Positions 19,177-27,982 are shown, counted from the stretch's first letter. The stretch: 64,000 nucleotides of DNA from Gluconobacter potus (GCF_015244705.1 NZ_JABCQF010000003.1:1-64000); one strand, 5' to 3'. Notes: a model not told the origin generated them from the sequence alone. Numbers and translations: made by a program.

Positions 19177-19431
19177 TCAGCCTTCGCTGGAGCGCTTGTT
19201 CGTCAGCAGCAGGATAAAATACGGCAGGAAGAAATAGAGCGCGATCATGACCATGAGCGGCCCCAGAAGCCATGCCATGTTTTCATGGAACAGGGACTGG
19301 CTGAACAGGTTGCCCAGTCCCATCATGCAGCTGACGCAGAAGAAACCGCCCAGATTTGCAAGAAATCCCCGATCGCCGTTGATCTGACGCAGCTGCTGGA
19401 AAAAAGGGCTGGACTGCTGCGGGACGGTCAT
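19177..19431 (-). CDS. Small two-helix membrane protein, unknown function
   Basis: 84 residues from the ATG at 19431 with AGGAAG upstream; a longer reading to 19575 lacks a start signal. After a polar N-terminus (MTVPQQSSPFFQQLRQING) there are two hydrophobic stretches: LGGFFCVSCMMGLGNLF, then MAWLLGPLMVMIALYFFLPYFILLL. The tail TNKRSSEG is polar. I do not recognise the family. It is divergent from the Rieske oxygenase at 19670. Confidence 0.55.
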   Translation of the reverse strand: MTVPQQSSPFFQQLRQINGDRGFLANLGGFFCVSCMMGLGNLFSQSLFHENMAWLLGPLMVMIALYFFLPYFILLLTNKRSSEG

Positions 19432-19669
19432 GCGGACATACTTCCTGTTTGCCGGCAGAGGATGGGACAAACACGCCAGTCGCGTTCGTTCATTTTCCGG
19501 ACTGACAGGCAGGATACTGCCACCTCCCGCAAGATCAAAGCCGGAACTCCATAAAAAGCGCCTGATTTCACTCAAGCGATCTCTTTTCGCGAACGTCTTA
19601 TCACATAATTTGATATATCCGCGAACGCTTGGATCATGAATGATATCTTCTCATGTTCAGGAGCTTCCC

Positions 19670-20707
19670 ATGATCTCACAGACCGCCGCCGCGCCCCTGC
19701 CCCGCAACTGCACGTTCGAAGCGGCGGACTGGGATCTTCTCTCCCGCTGCTGGCATCCGGTGGCGCTGGTGCGCGAACTGGAAGAAAAGCCGCTGGGCGT
19801 GACGCTTCTCGACGTGCCTCTCGTGCTTTATCGCGCGGGCGGGACGATCGTGATTGCCGATGACCTGTGCCCGCATCGTGGCGTCCCGCTCAGCATGGGC
19901 ACGGGCAATGGGGAAACGATTGCCTGCGCCTATCATGGCTTCCGCTTCGGCAATGGCGGAAAGTGCGTGCGCGTACCCGCCCACCCTGACAGCGCCATTC
20001 CCTCCAAACTAAACCTGCGCACCTATCCGGCCGTCGAGCGATACGGGCTGATCTGGACCTGCCTGAATTCGGACGGGACCGTGACGATCCCGCCGATGCC
20101 ACACTGGGATGATCCGGATTATGAGCAGATCAACTGCCCCTGGATCGACATCGCGGGTTTCGCAGGACGTCAGGTCGAGGGTTTCATCGACGTGGCGCAT
20201 TTTGCCTTTGTCCATACCGAGACATTCGCCGATCCCGATAACCCTGTCGTCCCGTCCTATATGCCCAGAATGACGAAAGACGGGTTCGAGGCGGAATATC
20301 GCAGCACGGTCAGCAATTTTCCGGTCGGGCATGAGGACTGGGAAAAGCCGGGATTTGAATGGCTGCGGCATTTCCGCGTCCATGTGCCTTTCGTGGCGAC
20401 ACTGGAAATCCATTTTCCGGATGACGGACGGCTGGTCATCATGAATGCCGCCTCACCCGTTTCCGCACGGATGACACGCATGTTCTCGCCGATCTGCCGG
20501 AACTTCGACAAGCATATCCCGCTTCAGGCAGTCTATGATTTCAACCGGAAGGTCTTTGAGGAAGACCGCGCGCTGGTTGAGGCGCAGAAGCCCGAGAACC
20601 TGCCGCTCGATCCGACACTGGAAGCGCATGTCATGGCGGATCGCAGTTCGATCGCCTATCGCCGGGCCCTGCGCGGAATGGGATTCAGCCAGTTCTTCAG
20701 CGCCTGA
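19670..20707 (+). CDS. Rieske-type non-haem iron oxygenase, alpha subunit
   Basis: 345 residues from the ATG at 19670, which has AGGAG seven bases upstream; the ATG at 19640 is less likely. The Rieske [2Fe-2S] centre is CPHRGVPLSMG and then CAYHGFRF. The mononuclear iron site is GFIDVAHFAFVHTETF (Asp-x2-His-x4-His). It resembles single-component-type oxygenases such as VanA-like demethylases, which need a separate ferredoxin/reductase; none is nearby. The substrate (an aromatic, ether or sterol/hopanoid-like compound) cannot be told. The gene stands alone with its own terminator. Confidence 0.88.
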   Translation: MISQTAAAPLPRNCTFEAADWDLLSRCWHPVALVRELEEKPLGVTLLDVPLVLYRAGGTIVIADDLCPHRGVPLSMGTGNGETIACAYHGFRFGNGGKCVRVPAHPDSAIPSKLNLRTYPAVERYGLIWTCLNSDGTVTIPPMPHWDDPDYEQINCPWIDIAGFAGRQVEGFIDVAHFAFVHTETFADPDNPVVPSYMPRMTKDGFEAEYRSTVSNFPVGHEDWEKPGFEWLRHFRVHVPFVATLEIHFPDDGRLVIMNAASPVSARMTRMFSPICRNFDKHIPLQAVYDFNRKVFEEDRALVEAQKPENLPLDPTLEAHVMADRSSIAYRRALRGMGFSQFFSA

Positions 20708-20717
20708 GCGATAAAAA

Positions 20718-20748
20718 CCGCATCCCGCTCCGAAAGAGTGGAATGCGG
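20718..20748. terminator. Shared terminator between Rieske oxygenase and aldo/keto reductase
   Basis: CCGCATCCCGCTC (20718-20730) pairs with GAGTGGAATGCGG (20736-20748) with two imperfect pairs, loop CGAAA. AAAA precedes and ATTTT follows, so it can work for both convergent genes. Confidence 0.75.
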
Positions 20749-20756
20749 GAGGATTT

Positions 20757-21803
20757 TCAATTCATCTGCAACTCCCGTCCCACCGGATCGGGTGGAACGG
20801 GAGCATTTTCAGCAAGAAGTTCCTGATTTTTCAGCGTTTCCCAGAACCCGGGTGGGATCGGATGATCAAACCAACCAAGGTTCTGGTCGAGTTGTTGCAT
20901 CGTTCGGGTTCCCGCGCAAAATGCCCGGATGGCCGGATGCGCGACAACGAATTGCAGGGCTGCCGCAGGCAGGGGAACATCATATTGCTGGCACACGTCC
21001 TGAATCCGCGCGACTTTCGCAAGGATTTCCGCAGGCGCGGGTGAATAGTTGTATTTCGCGCCGGGGACCGCTCCGGTTGCAAGAATTCCGGAATTGAACC
21101 CTCCTCCGACCATGAGCGTGACGCCCCGCTCCTCGCATAACGGGAGGAAGCTCTCCAGCGCATCCTGCTCCAGAAGTGTGTAACGCCCAGCCAAAAGGAA
21201 GCAGTCGAAGTCGCGCTGCTGAAGGGCTTCGTGGCAGACCTGCCATTCGTTAACGCCTACCCCTATACCCTTGACGACGCCTTCGGAACGCAGCTTTTCC
21301 AGTGCGCGCCAGCTTCCGTCCATCGCCTGTCTGAAATATTCGGGCTGCGCGTTTCCATGTGTGAAGCGGTCAATATCGTGAATAAATACGAAGTCGATGC
21401 GTTCGAGCGCCAGCCTCTGAAGGGAGTCTTCAAAAGCGCGCATCGTCCCATCGTAACTATAATCAAACGCCATGGTATTGGCGGCCGCGTTATTCCAGGG
21501 CGCAAAATCGATGCTGGCGCGAGGGGCTGGATGAAGGACACGGCCGACTTTTGATGTCAGGGCATAATCATCGCGGTTTTTCCAGCGCAGGGCCTGCCCA
21601 AGCCGGAGTTCTGCCAGTCCGTGTCCGTACATCGGCGCCGTGTCAAACAGCCGCACACCCCTGTCCCATGCCATGTCGATCATGGTCCGGGCGTCTTCCT
21701 CGCCAACTTCATGAAGAAAATTACCCAGAGGGGCAGTTCCGAAAGCAAAAGCCGTGACATCCGTTGCACCCCGGCCGAAGGAGCGTTTTTCCGTTGGTTT
21801 CAT
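20757..21803 (-). CDS. Aldo/keto reductase, D-threo-aldose 1-dehydrogenase-like
   Basis: 348 residues of the AKR (TIM-barrel) superfamily. The catalytic tetrad is seen as Asp and Tyr in LFDTAPMYGHG, Lys in ALTSKVGRVL, and His in FVFIHDIDRF. The sequence fits the D-threo-aldose 1-dehydrogenase/L-fucose dehydrogenase branch, which oxidises aldoses to lactones with NAD(P). The role in this sugar-oxidising organism would be cytoplasmic aldose metabolism; this is inferred. A 16-base dyad lies about 65 bases upstream of the start. Confidence 0.88.
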   Translation of the reverse strand: MKPTEKRSFGRGATDVTAFAFGTAPLGNFLHEVGEEDARTMIDMAWDRGVRLFDTAPMYGHGLAELRLGQALRWKNRDDYALTSKVGRVLHPAPRASIDFAPWNNAAANTMAFDYSYDGTMRAFEDSLQRLALERIDFVFIHDIDRFTHGNAQPEYFRQAMDGSWRALEKLRSEGVVKGIGVGVNEWQVCHEALQQRDFDCFLLAGRYTLLEQDALESFLPLCEERGVTLMVGGGFNSGILATGAVPGAKYNYSPAPAEILAKVARIQDVCQQYDVPLPAAALQFVVAHPAIRAFCAGTRTMQQLDQNLGWFDHPIPPGFWETLKNQELLAENAPVPPDPVGRELQMN

Positions 21804-21868
21804 GTCATTTCTTCCTCAAGCGCGCGTTTTTTATGAGCGGCCCTGCGGAACGAGGCTCACAGTCCCGC

Positions 21869-21884
21869 TCAGGTCGATACCTGA
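21869..21884. promoter_or_regulatory. Inverted repeat upstream of aldo/keto reductase
   Basis: TCAGGT (21869-21874) and ACCTGA (21879-21884) around CGAT, a perfect 6-4-6 dyad 66 bases upstream of the reductase start. It has the look of a TetR/MarR-type operator. The regulator is not identified. Confidence 0.35.
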
Positions 21885-22000
21885 CGCGCAGGAAGAAAGG
21901 TGGATTTACTTACACGAAAACTTCATTGTGAAGGTATTTATAAAATAAAATGGAATATAAATTTCTGTATTTCAGAGTTATTATTTATAACACTCCCTAT

Positions 22001-22031
22001 AAAACCGGCGCCTTATGAGGGCGCCGGTTTT
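22001..22031 (-). terminator. Terminator at the end of the glp operon
   Basis: AAAACCGGCGCC (22001-22012) and GGCGCCGGTTTT (22020-22031) are exact 12-base complements around TTATGAG. It lies 22 bases past the glpK stop. The T run works for the minus-strand glp transcript; the flanking A/T tracts make it bidirectional. Confidence 0.92.
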
Positions 22032-22052
22032 ATATGCACCACGAGTGGATGA

Positions 22053-23591
22053 TCAGGCCGCGCGGATCGAGGTCACCCCGGCCGTGGGCTGCGCAACCGG
22101 AGCAGGCGGCGTCAGTGTCCGGCGGACGGCGTCGTGCCAGCCGTCGATCATGATGCGGCGCTGTGCCGGGTCCATTTTCGGTGCGAAGACACGCTCCTGC
22201 TTCCAGGTGGCCGCGACCTCGTCCAGGTTCTTCCACAGTCCGACCTGCAAGCCCGCCAGGAAAGCCGCGCCCAGTGCGGTGGTCTCGATATTGACCGGAC
22301 GCTCGACCTCGGCCTTGAGCATGGAGGACAGGAACTGGGCGAACCAGTCATTGACGGCCATGCCCCCGTCGATGCGCAGGATGCTGGTGCGCATGGCCCC
22401 GTCCTCACGCATGGCGCGGATCAGGTCATAAGTCTGGTAAGCCACGGATTCCAGCATGGCACGCGCGATGTGCGCCTGCGTGGAGCCAAGCGTCAGGCCG
22501 CAGATCAGGCCGCGTGAATCCGGGTCCCAGTGAGGAGCGCCGAGGCCGACGAAAGCCGGCACCATATAGACGCCATGGCTGTCCGGGATGCGGGTCGCCA
22601 TATCGTCGGTCTGGGAGGCATGCGTGATCAGTTTCAGCCCGTCACGCAGCCACTTGATGCCGGCCCCCGCCACGAAGATGGAACCTTCCAGCGCGTAGAA
22701 CGTCTTGCCGCCGATGCGATAGGCGATCGTGGTCAGCAGGCGGTTGTTGGACATGATCGGCTTCTCGCCGGTGTTGAGCAGCATGAAGCAGCCCGTGCCG
22801 TAAGTCGCCTTGGCCATGCCCTCGTGGAAGCAGGCCTGCCCGATGACGGCGGCGTGCTGGTCGCCCGCCATGCCGCCGATGGCGATCTTCTCGCCGAACA
22901 GCTTGGCTTCCGTCTCACCGAAATCGCTGCTGTTGTCGCAGACTTCCGGCAGAAGGGCGCGCGGCACATTGAAAAGCTTCAGAAGCTCCTCGTCCCATTC
23001 CTGCGTATGGATGTTGAACAGCGAGGTGCGGCAGGCATTGGTGATGTCCGTCGCATGGCGCTTGCCCCCGGTCAGACGCCACAGCAGGAAGCTGTCGATC
23101 GTACCCGCCGCCAGTTCCCCCGCTTCCGCGCGGCGACGGGCATCGGGGACATGATCGAGCAGCCAGGCGATCTTGCTCGCCGAGAAATACGGGTCCAGCA
23201 GCAGGCCGGTCTTTTCACGGACCATGGCTTCCTTGCCCTGCTGGCGCAGGAGATTGCATTCATGCGCCGTGCGACGGTCCTGCCAGACGAGCGCGCGATG
23301 GATGGCGCGACCCGTCTCACGGTCCCAGATCACGATGGTTTCGCGCTGGTTGGTGATGCCAATGGCTGCGATGCGCTCCGGCCCCCCGACTTCGTCGATT
23401 GTCTCGCGCGCGGTGGCGAGCACATCACGCCAGATGTCCTCGACATCGTGTTCGACCCAGCCCAGTTCTGGATAATGCTGGGGGAACTCACGGCGGGAAA
23501 TGGCCAGAGCCTGCGCATCCTTTCCGAAGACAATGCTGCGGGTCGAGGTCGTGCCCTGATCAATGGCGAGGATGCAGTCTTTCTTGCTCAT
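22053..23591 (-). CDS. glpK: Glycerol kinase
   Basis: 512 residues from the ATG at 23591, preceded by GGAGAAC; the open frame runs further upstream but that part is antisense to glpF and not glycerol-kinase-like. The ATP-binding N-terminus KDCILAIDQGTTSTRSIVF and the second-domain segment ILRIDGGMAVNDWFAQFLS are standard FGGY-kinase features, and normal length is about 500. It phosphorylates glycerol to sn-glycerol 3-phosphate, trapping glycerol imported by GlpF. Last gene of glpR-glpD-glpF-glpK. Confidence 0.97.
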   Translation of the reverse strand: MSKKDCILAIDQGTTSTRSIVFGKDAQALAISRREFPQHYPELGWVEHDVEDIWRDVLATARETIDEVGGPERIAAIGITNQRETIVIWDRETGRAIHRALVWQDRRTAHECNLLRQQGKEAMVREKTGLLLDPYFSASKIAWLLDHVPDARRRAEAGELAAGTIDSFLLWRLTGGKRHATDITNACRTSLFNIHTQEWDEELLKLFNVPRALLPEVCDNSSDFGETEAKLFGEKIAIGGMAGDQHAAVIGQACFHEGMAKATYGTGCFMLLNTGEKPIMSNNRLLTTIAYRIGGKTFYALEGSIFVAGAGIKWLRDGLKLITHASQTDDMATRIPDSHGVYMVPAFVGLGAPHWDPDSRGLICGLTLGSTQAHIARAMLESVAYQTYDLIRAMREDGAMRTSILRIDGGMAVNDWFAQFLSSMLKAEVERPVNIETTALGAAFLAGLQVGLWKNLDEVAATWKQERVFAPKMDPAQRRIMIDGWHDAVRRTLTPPAPVAQPTAGVTSIRAA

Positions 23592-23643
23592 GATGTGTTC
23601 TCCGGCGAAAGATCTTGGAAGTTCGAAGGGTTTCAGACGGATT

Positions 23644-24540
23644 TCAGGAGATCCGGTTGACGACGGGAAATGCGGGGTCGTCCGGATTGGACACGACCAG
23701 AACCGGCTCGGCGGGATTGATCCCGTCCGGCGCCACGGTGATGGTCTGTTCCAGATAACGTGGCATGAAAGGACGCAGGCCAAACTGGTACAGGGCCGCC
23801 CCGATCGGCCCCCCCACCAGCGGAGCCACGACCGGAACCCAGAAATAGTTGCCCGGAGCCGGCAGTGCACTCTGCCCCCACCCCGCAAAGAAGCAGAACA
23901 GGCGCGGGCCAAAATCACGGGCCGGATTGATGGCCCAGGCTTCCAGATAACCGCAGGATGCCCCGATGATCGCTACCAGAAGACCGATAATGAGAGCGCC
24001 GGAATTAGCCTGCGGAGCCTGTGTGTTGTACTGGCAGGTGACTGCGAAAATACCGAACACCAGCATGGCAGTCATGACCATTTCGTCCCAGAACGCATGG
24101 GAGACCGTGATGAAATCACCGGGCTGGGTGAAGAATACCCCGGAAGCTCCACCATCGACGGCACGCGTCAGGTTATGCGCCATGTTGAAGTGGTCGATGA
24201 CTGGGGCGTAAAGTGAGTACACCAGCGCCGCACCGGCAAAACCGCCGAGTACTTGAGCGCTCATGTAAGGAATCACTTTCTTCCACGAAAAGCCACGGAA
24301 CATGGCCAGAGACAGCGTAACGGCCGGGTTGGCGTGGGTTCCGCTGACAGCGCCAGTGGCATAGATCGCCACCGTCACGCCCAGACCCCAGACGATGCAC
24401 ACGCCCCAGTAGGCCGATTTGTACGGACTGGGATCGTAGAGCGAGTACATGGCCGCAACCCCATCTCCGAAGAGGATGATGATTGCGACAGCGAAGAACT
24501 CCGAGAGGAGTTCACCAAGATAACGCCTGTTTTCTGACAT
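23644..24540 (-). CDS. glpF: Glycerol facilitator (aquaglyceroporin)
   Basis: 298 residues from the ATG at 24540 (MSENRRYLG); an in-frame ATG at 24549 adds three residues and cannot be excluded. There are six membrane helices and the two pore half-helices, HANPAVTL and INPARDFGPRL, each with the NPA signature; the Arg after the second NPA plus the following Asp is the glycerol-channel pattern. It passes glycerol across the inner membrane by facilitated diffusion. It sits between glpD and glpK with short gaps (36 and 52 bases). Confidence 0.95.
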   Translation of the reverse strand: MSENRRYLGELLSEFFAVAIIILFGDGVAAMYSLYDPSPYKSAYWGVCIVWGLGVTVAIYATGAVSGTHANPAVTLSLAMFRGFSWKKVIPYMSAQVLGGFAGAALVYSLYAPVIDHFNMAHNLTRAVDGGASGVFFTQPGDFITVSHAFWDEMVMTAMLVFGIFAVTCQYNTQAPQANSGALIIGLLVAIIGASCGYLEAWAINPARDFGPRLFCFFAGWGQSALPAPGNYFWVPVVAPLVGGPIGAALYQFGLRPFMPRYLEQTITVAPDGINPAEPVLVVSNPDDPAFPVVNRIS

Positions 24541-24576
24541 GACTGGCATCCGCCATGAAAAAGGAAGCGATAAGGC

Positions 24577-26157
24577 TCAGGCGACGTTCTGACGTGCGAC
24601 CTGGTCTGGATTGGAAAGAGGGGTGACATCCCCTTGCAAACGGCCTTCGACATAGGTCTGAAGGGCCGCGCGATCGGCATCGCTGACAAACAGGCCAAGC
24701 CGCGAGCGACGCCACAGGATGTCCTCGGCGGTACGGGCCCATTCGTTATCGATGAGGTAGTCCACCTCACGGGCGCTGAGTGTGTCGCCGAACATCTGGC
24801 CCATCCCCTCGGGCGTGGACGTAGCGATGATATAGGCGCGCAGCCCGTAATTGCGCATCAGGCGCCAGGACGTACGCTCGGACAGATGCGGCGCATGAGC
24901 CCGGAAACGGCTGAGCTGGGCGTCAAAATCCTTCGGCGCGAACTCTCCACCCGGAAGCGGCGTACCGTCCGTCCAGCCCGGCTTGCGCAGGACCGGGAGA
25001 TGCGGCGCGAGCTTCTCGACCGCGTGTTCGGCCAGCTTGCGGAAGGTCGTGATCTTGCCACCGAAAACCGACAGGATCGGCGCGGCAGTCGCATCCACAT
25101 CCAGGACGTAATCGCGCGTGACAGCCGAAGCGTTGCCCGAATTATCGTCATAGAGCGGACGCACGCCCGCATACGTCCAGACGACGTCCTCGGGACGGAC
25201 GGTCTTCGTGAAGTAGCGGTTCACGCTCTCGCACAGATAGGTGATTTCGTCAGGCGAGATCTCGACATGCGCCGGATCCTGCTCCCACGGAACATCCGTG
25301 GTGCCGATCAGGGTGAAATCCTGCTCGTAAGGAATGGCGAAGACAATCCGCTTGTCCGGATTCTGGAAGATGTAGGCCTGCGAACCTTCAAAAACGCGCG
25401 GCACCACGATGTGGCTGCCCTTGACCAGACGCACGCGATTGCGGCTCGGCACGTTCAGGCGATCCTTCAGCAGTTCGGCAACCCACGGACCCGCCGCATT
25501 GACGAGGGCCTTGGCCTGAACCGTGCTCTGCTCACCCGTGCGGGTGTTTTCAAGCGTGGCGGTCCAGCCCTGCGGTCCACGCACGGCTTTGACAAGACGC
25601 GTCCGCGTTTCGATCTTCGCGCCAACGCGCACGGCATCCATGGCATTGAGAACCACGAGCCGGCTGTCCTGCACCCAGCCATCCGAATATTCGAAACCGC
25701 GCACATATTCCGAACGCAGCGGCTTCCCGGCCGGAGCCGTCCGCAGGTTCAGAGCCTTCGTTCGCGGCAGCGTCATGTTCGGGCACAGATGATCGTAAAG
25801 GAACAGCCCCGTCCGCAGCAGCCAGGCCGGACGCAGCATCTTGGAATGCGGCAGCACGAAGCGCATCGGCCAGATGATGTGCGGTGCGATCTTCAGCAGA
25901 CGCTCGCGCTCCATCAGGGCCTCGCGGACCAGCCGGAATTCATAATATTCGAGATAGCGCAGGCCCCCGTGAATCAGCTTGGTGCTTGCGGAGGACGTAT
26001 GGCTGGCAAGGTCATCCTGCTCGACGAGAAGCACGCTTGCCCCCCTGCCCGCGGCATCCCTCGCAATTCCACAGCCGTTGATCCCGCCACCCACAACCAG
26101 CAGGTCGTAAGGCGCGGATGCGCCGGCCGGGGATGAAATCTCGTGAATCGATGACAT
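24577..26157 (-). CDS. glpD: Aerobic glycerol-3-phosphate dehydrogenase (FAD, quinone-linked)
   Basis: 526 residues from the ATG at 26157, with AGGAG six bases upstream; the preceding GTG (26160) is in frame but worse placed. The FAD-binding start YDLLVVGGGINGCGIARDAAGRG and the typical SSASTKLIHGGLRYLEYYEF follow in order. It oxidises glycerol 3-phosphate to dihydroxyacetone phosphate at the inner membrane and feeds the quinone pool. A strong palindrome lies 20 bases upstream of the start, well placed for repression by GlpR. Confidence 0.96.
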   Translation of the reverse strand: MSSIHEISSPAGASAPYDLLVVGGGINGCGIARDAAGRGASVLLVEQDDLASHTSSASTKLIHGGLRYLEYYEFRLVREALMERERLLKIAPHIIWPMRFVLPHSKMLRPAWLLRTGLFLYDHLCPNMTLPRTKALNLRTAPAGKPLRSEYVRGFEYSDGWVQDSRLVVLNAMDAVRVGAKIETRTRLVKAVRGPQGWTATLENTRTGEQSTVQAKALVNAAGPWVAELLKDRLNVPSRNRVRLVKGSHIVVPRVFEGSQAYIFQNPDKRIVFAIPYEQDFTLIGTTDVPWEQDPAHVEISPDEITYLCESVNRYFTKTVRPEDVVWTYAGVRPLYDDNSGNASAVTRDYVLDVDATAAPILSVFGGKITTFRKLAEHAVEKLAPHLPVLRKPGWTDGTPLPGGEFAPKDFDAQLSRFRAHAPHLSERTSWRLMRNYGLRAYIIATSTPEGMGQMFGDTLSAREVDYLIDNEWARTAEDILWRRSRLGLFVSDADRAALQTYVEGRLQGDVTPLSNPDQVARQNVA

Positions 26158-26176
26158 CACACTCTCCTGTCATCAC

Positions 26177-26211
26177 GCTCCAAAACGAGCGGTCGATGTT
26201 CGTTTTGGAGC
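26177..26211. promoter_or_regulatory. GlpR-type operator upstream of glpD
   Basis: GCTCCAAAACGA (26177-26188) and TCGTTTTGGAGC (26200-26211) are perfect 12-base complements with an 11-base spacer. Inside lies ATGTTCGTTTT (26196-26206), which resembles the ATGTTCG half-site known for E. coli GlpR. The same 11 bases recur inverted at 27088-27098 upstream of glpR. Confidence 0.7.
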
Positions 26212-26275
26212 ATGTTGAGCGATAAAGAAAGCGTTTTATGTGATTCGTAACGCAATAGTGTGGAGCTGTGAGGAA

Positions 26276-27061
26276 TCAGACGTTATTTTCAGCCACATGG
26301 AGCGTGACGCCTGCCGCGTCCAGATGGCGCTGAAACGCCTCTGAGACCGGCCGGTCGGTAATCAGATCATCAATATCCTCAAGATTGCCGACCCGCCCCA
26401 TGGGGCGGCGAGTGAACTTGGTGTGATCGGCCAGTAGCAGGACCCGGCGTGAATTGCGGATGATGGTCCGCGCGCACTGGATCTCGCTCAGATCGAAATC
26501 CAGCAGGGTTCCGTCCTCCTCGATTCCGCTGATCCCGATCACGCCAAATTCCGTGCGAAAGGACGACAGGGTCTCGATGGCGGTCGCCCCGAGAATGGCC
26601 CCGTCCCGCGGTCGCAACTGCCCGCCGGCGATGACGGTATGAAAATCCGCCCGCCCCGAAACCAGCGACGCGACATGCAGATTGTTCGTCACGATCCGCA
26701 GATCCCTGTGGTTTGTCAGCGCACGGGCGAAGGCTTCCGTCGTGGTGCCGATATTGATGAACAGCGAAGACCGATCTGGAATCAGCGCGGCAGCATAACG
26801 CCCGATCGCAGTTTTTGCTGCGGAATTGAGGATCTGACGCGCGTCATAATCCAGGTTCTCAACGGTCGAGACCGGTGTCGCGCCGCCATGATGCCGACAC
26901 AGCAGCCCCAGCCCGGCGAGATAGGTCACATCCCGGCGAATGGTCTGGACCGCAACGCCGAAATGCTGCGCCATGTCCTCATTGGCCATGTAGCCCTGGC
27001 TGCGGACCAGACGCACGATCTGGTCCTGTCGGGGGGTGGTCTGAAGGGGCTCATGAGACAT
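26276..27061 (-). CDS. glpR: Glycerol-3-phosphate regulon repressor (DeoR family)
   Basis: 261 residues from the ATG at 27061; the longer reading to 27106 has no better site. The N-terminal DeoR HTH (QIVRLVRSQGYMANEDMAQHF, then VAVQTIRRDVTYLAGLG) is followed by the sugar-phosphate-sensing DeoRC domain with INIGTTTEAFARAL and ADHTKF. It is predicted to repress glpDFK until glycerol 3-phosphate binds. It lies at the head of the cluster, 118 bases from glpD. Confidence 0.93.
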   Translation of the reverse strand: MSHEPLQTTPRQDQIVRLVRSQGYMANEDMAQHFGVAVQTIRRDVTYLAGLGLLCRHHGGATPVSTVENLDYDARQILNSAAKTAIGRYAAALIPDRSSLFINIGTTTEAFARALTNHRDLRIVTNNLHVASLVSGRADFHTVIAGGQLRPRDGAILGATAIETLSSFRTEFGVIGISGIEEDGTLLDFDLSEIQCARTIIRNSRRVLLLADHTKFTRRPMGRVGNLEDIDDLITDRPVSEAFQRHLDAAGVTLHVAENNV

Positions 27062-27087
27062 GGTGCGATCCGGACAGGGAATGTGAG

Positions 27088-27098
27088 AAAACGAACAT
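27088..27098. promoter_or_regulatory. GlpR-like half-site upstream of glpR
   Basis: AAAACGAACAT, the exact reverse complement of 26196-26206 in the glpD operator, 27 bases before the glpR start. This suggests autoregulation. A full second arm is not obvious. Confidence 0.45.
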
Positions 27099-27304
27099 AA
27101 GCGCACATTGTATCACACGGAAAGCCGGTGAAGACCCTGCTACACCCGTTCCATATCGCAGAAAGAAACCGGGGCTCTTCCAGGTCGTTACACAGCACGG
27201 TCCAAAAGCCATATTCCAGCCACGCTTTAAGGGCTTTATGACAGTTCAGAGCATGCTCCCGACCGTTTCATCCGGGATGCCATGACTGGGTTTGAAGGTG
27301 CGTT

Positions 27305-27712
27305 ATGAAGACAAGACTTTTTGCAGGACTGATGGCTGCCTGCTTCCTCGCCGCAGCTCCTCTCGCCTCTGCCGATCCACGAGGCGGCGGTCCAGGCGGC
27401 GGTGGCCATGGGGATTTTCGCGGAGGGGGCGGTCATGGTGGCGGCCAGAACCGCATCTGGCGTCGTGGCGACCGTTATGACGGCCCCCGTGGCAGCCGCT
27501 GGGCCATCAACAACTGGCGCAACTATCGCGGCCTTTATGCACCGCCACGCGGCTATTACTGGATGCGTTACGGCGACCAGTTTCTGCTGACGGCTCTGGC
27601 AACCGGCCTCATCGCCGGTGTCGTGGCGGCAAACAGCGGCGTGATGCAGCCGGGCGTTCCCGTAGCGCCGCCTGGCGCAGTGGCTCCTGGATATGGTCCC
27701 GGACCGTACTGA
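27305..27712 (+). CDS. RcnB-family periplasmic protein
   Basis: 135 residues: signal peptide (MKTRLFAGLMAACFLAAAPLASA), a glycine/histidine-rich linker (RGGGPGGGGHGDF...), then the RcnB domain with NNWRNYRGLYAPPRGYYW and MRYGDQFLLTALATGLI, ending in a proline-rich tail. RcnB in E. coli works in nickel/cobalt homeostasis; many homologues sit in the periplasm or outer envelope with unproven roles. The His-Gly linker could bind metal. A terminator follows directly. Confidence 0.85.
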   Translation: MKTRLFAGLMAACFLAAAPLASADPRGGGPGGGGHGDFRGGGGHGGGQNRIWRRGDRYDGPRGSRWAINNWRNYRGLYAPPRGYYWMRYGDQFLLTALATGLIAGVVAANSGVMQPGVPVAPPGAVAPGYGPGPY

Positions 27713-27734
27713 CCGCGATCCATTCCAGACCGGC

Positions 27735-27767
27735 AAGGCAGGGCTCCCATGGGGTCCTGCCTTTTTT
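27735..27767 (+). terminator. Terminator after the RcnB-like gene
   Basis: AAGGCAGG (27735-27742) pairs with CCTGCCTT (27756-27763), followed by TTTT to 27767. Confidence 0.88.
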
Positions 27768-27799
27768 CGTACCTGCACAAGACAGAAGTGATCCGGAGA

Positions 27800-27982
27800 T
27801 CATTTCGACATGCAGGTACAATAAACATGCACGATGGCGAAAATGACGAAGCCGGTCATCCAGAAATAGCTGGCATGAATATGCCCGGCGGCGTCCATGG
27901 TCGTCGTCATGCAGGCGACAAGAAAAAACGCCGTCATGAGAGCGCCGGACAGAACCATCCAGATGATACGTTTTCTGGTCAT
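27800..27982 (-). CDS. Small two-helix membrane protein, unknown
   Basis: 60 residues with two hydrophobic segments (IIWMVLSGALMTAFFLVACM and ASYFWMTGFVIFAIVHVY) joined by a short polar loop, and a C-terminal CTCMSK. GTGGA lies just upstream of the ATG. The protein-like distribution of hydrophobic and polar residues supports it. I do not recognise the family. It is convergent with the RcnB-like gene. Confidence 0.5.
   Translation of the reverse strand: MTRKRIIWMVLSGALMTAFFLVACMTTTMDAAGHIHASYFWMTGFVIFAIVHVYCTCMSK

Noticed and set aside
23592-23918. N-terminal extension of glycerol kinase
   Set aside because: The extra residues are antisense to glpF and unlike kinases; the ATG at 23591 has a good ribosome site.
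24634-26136. 500-residue open frame on the plus strand
   Set aside because: It is the antisense of glpD; composition is Arg/His/Gln-rich shadow sequence and glpD is a certain gene.
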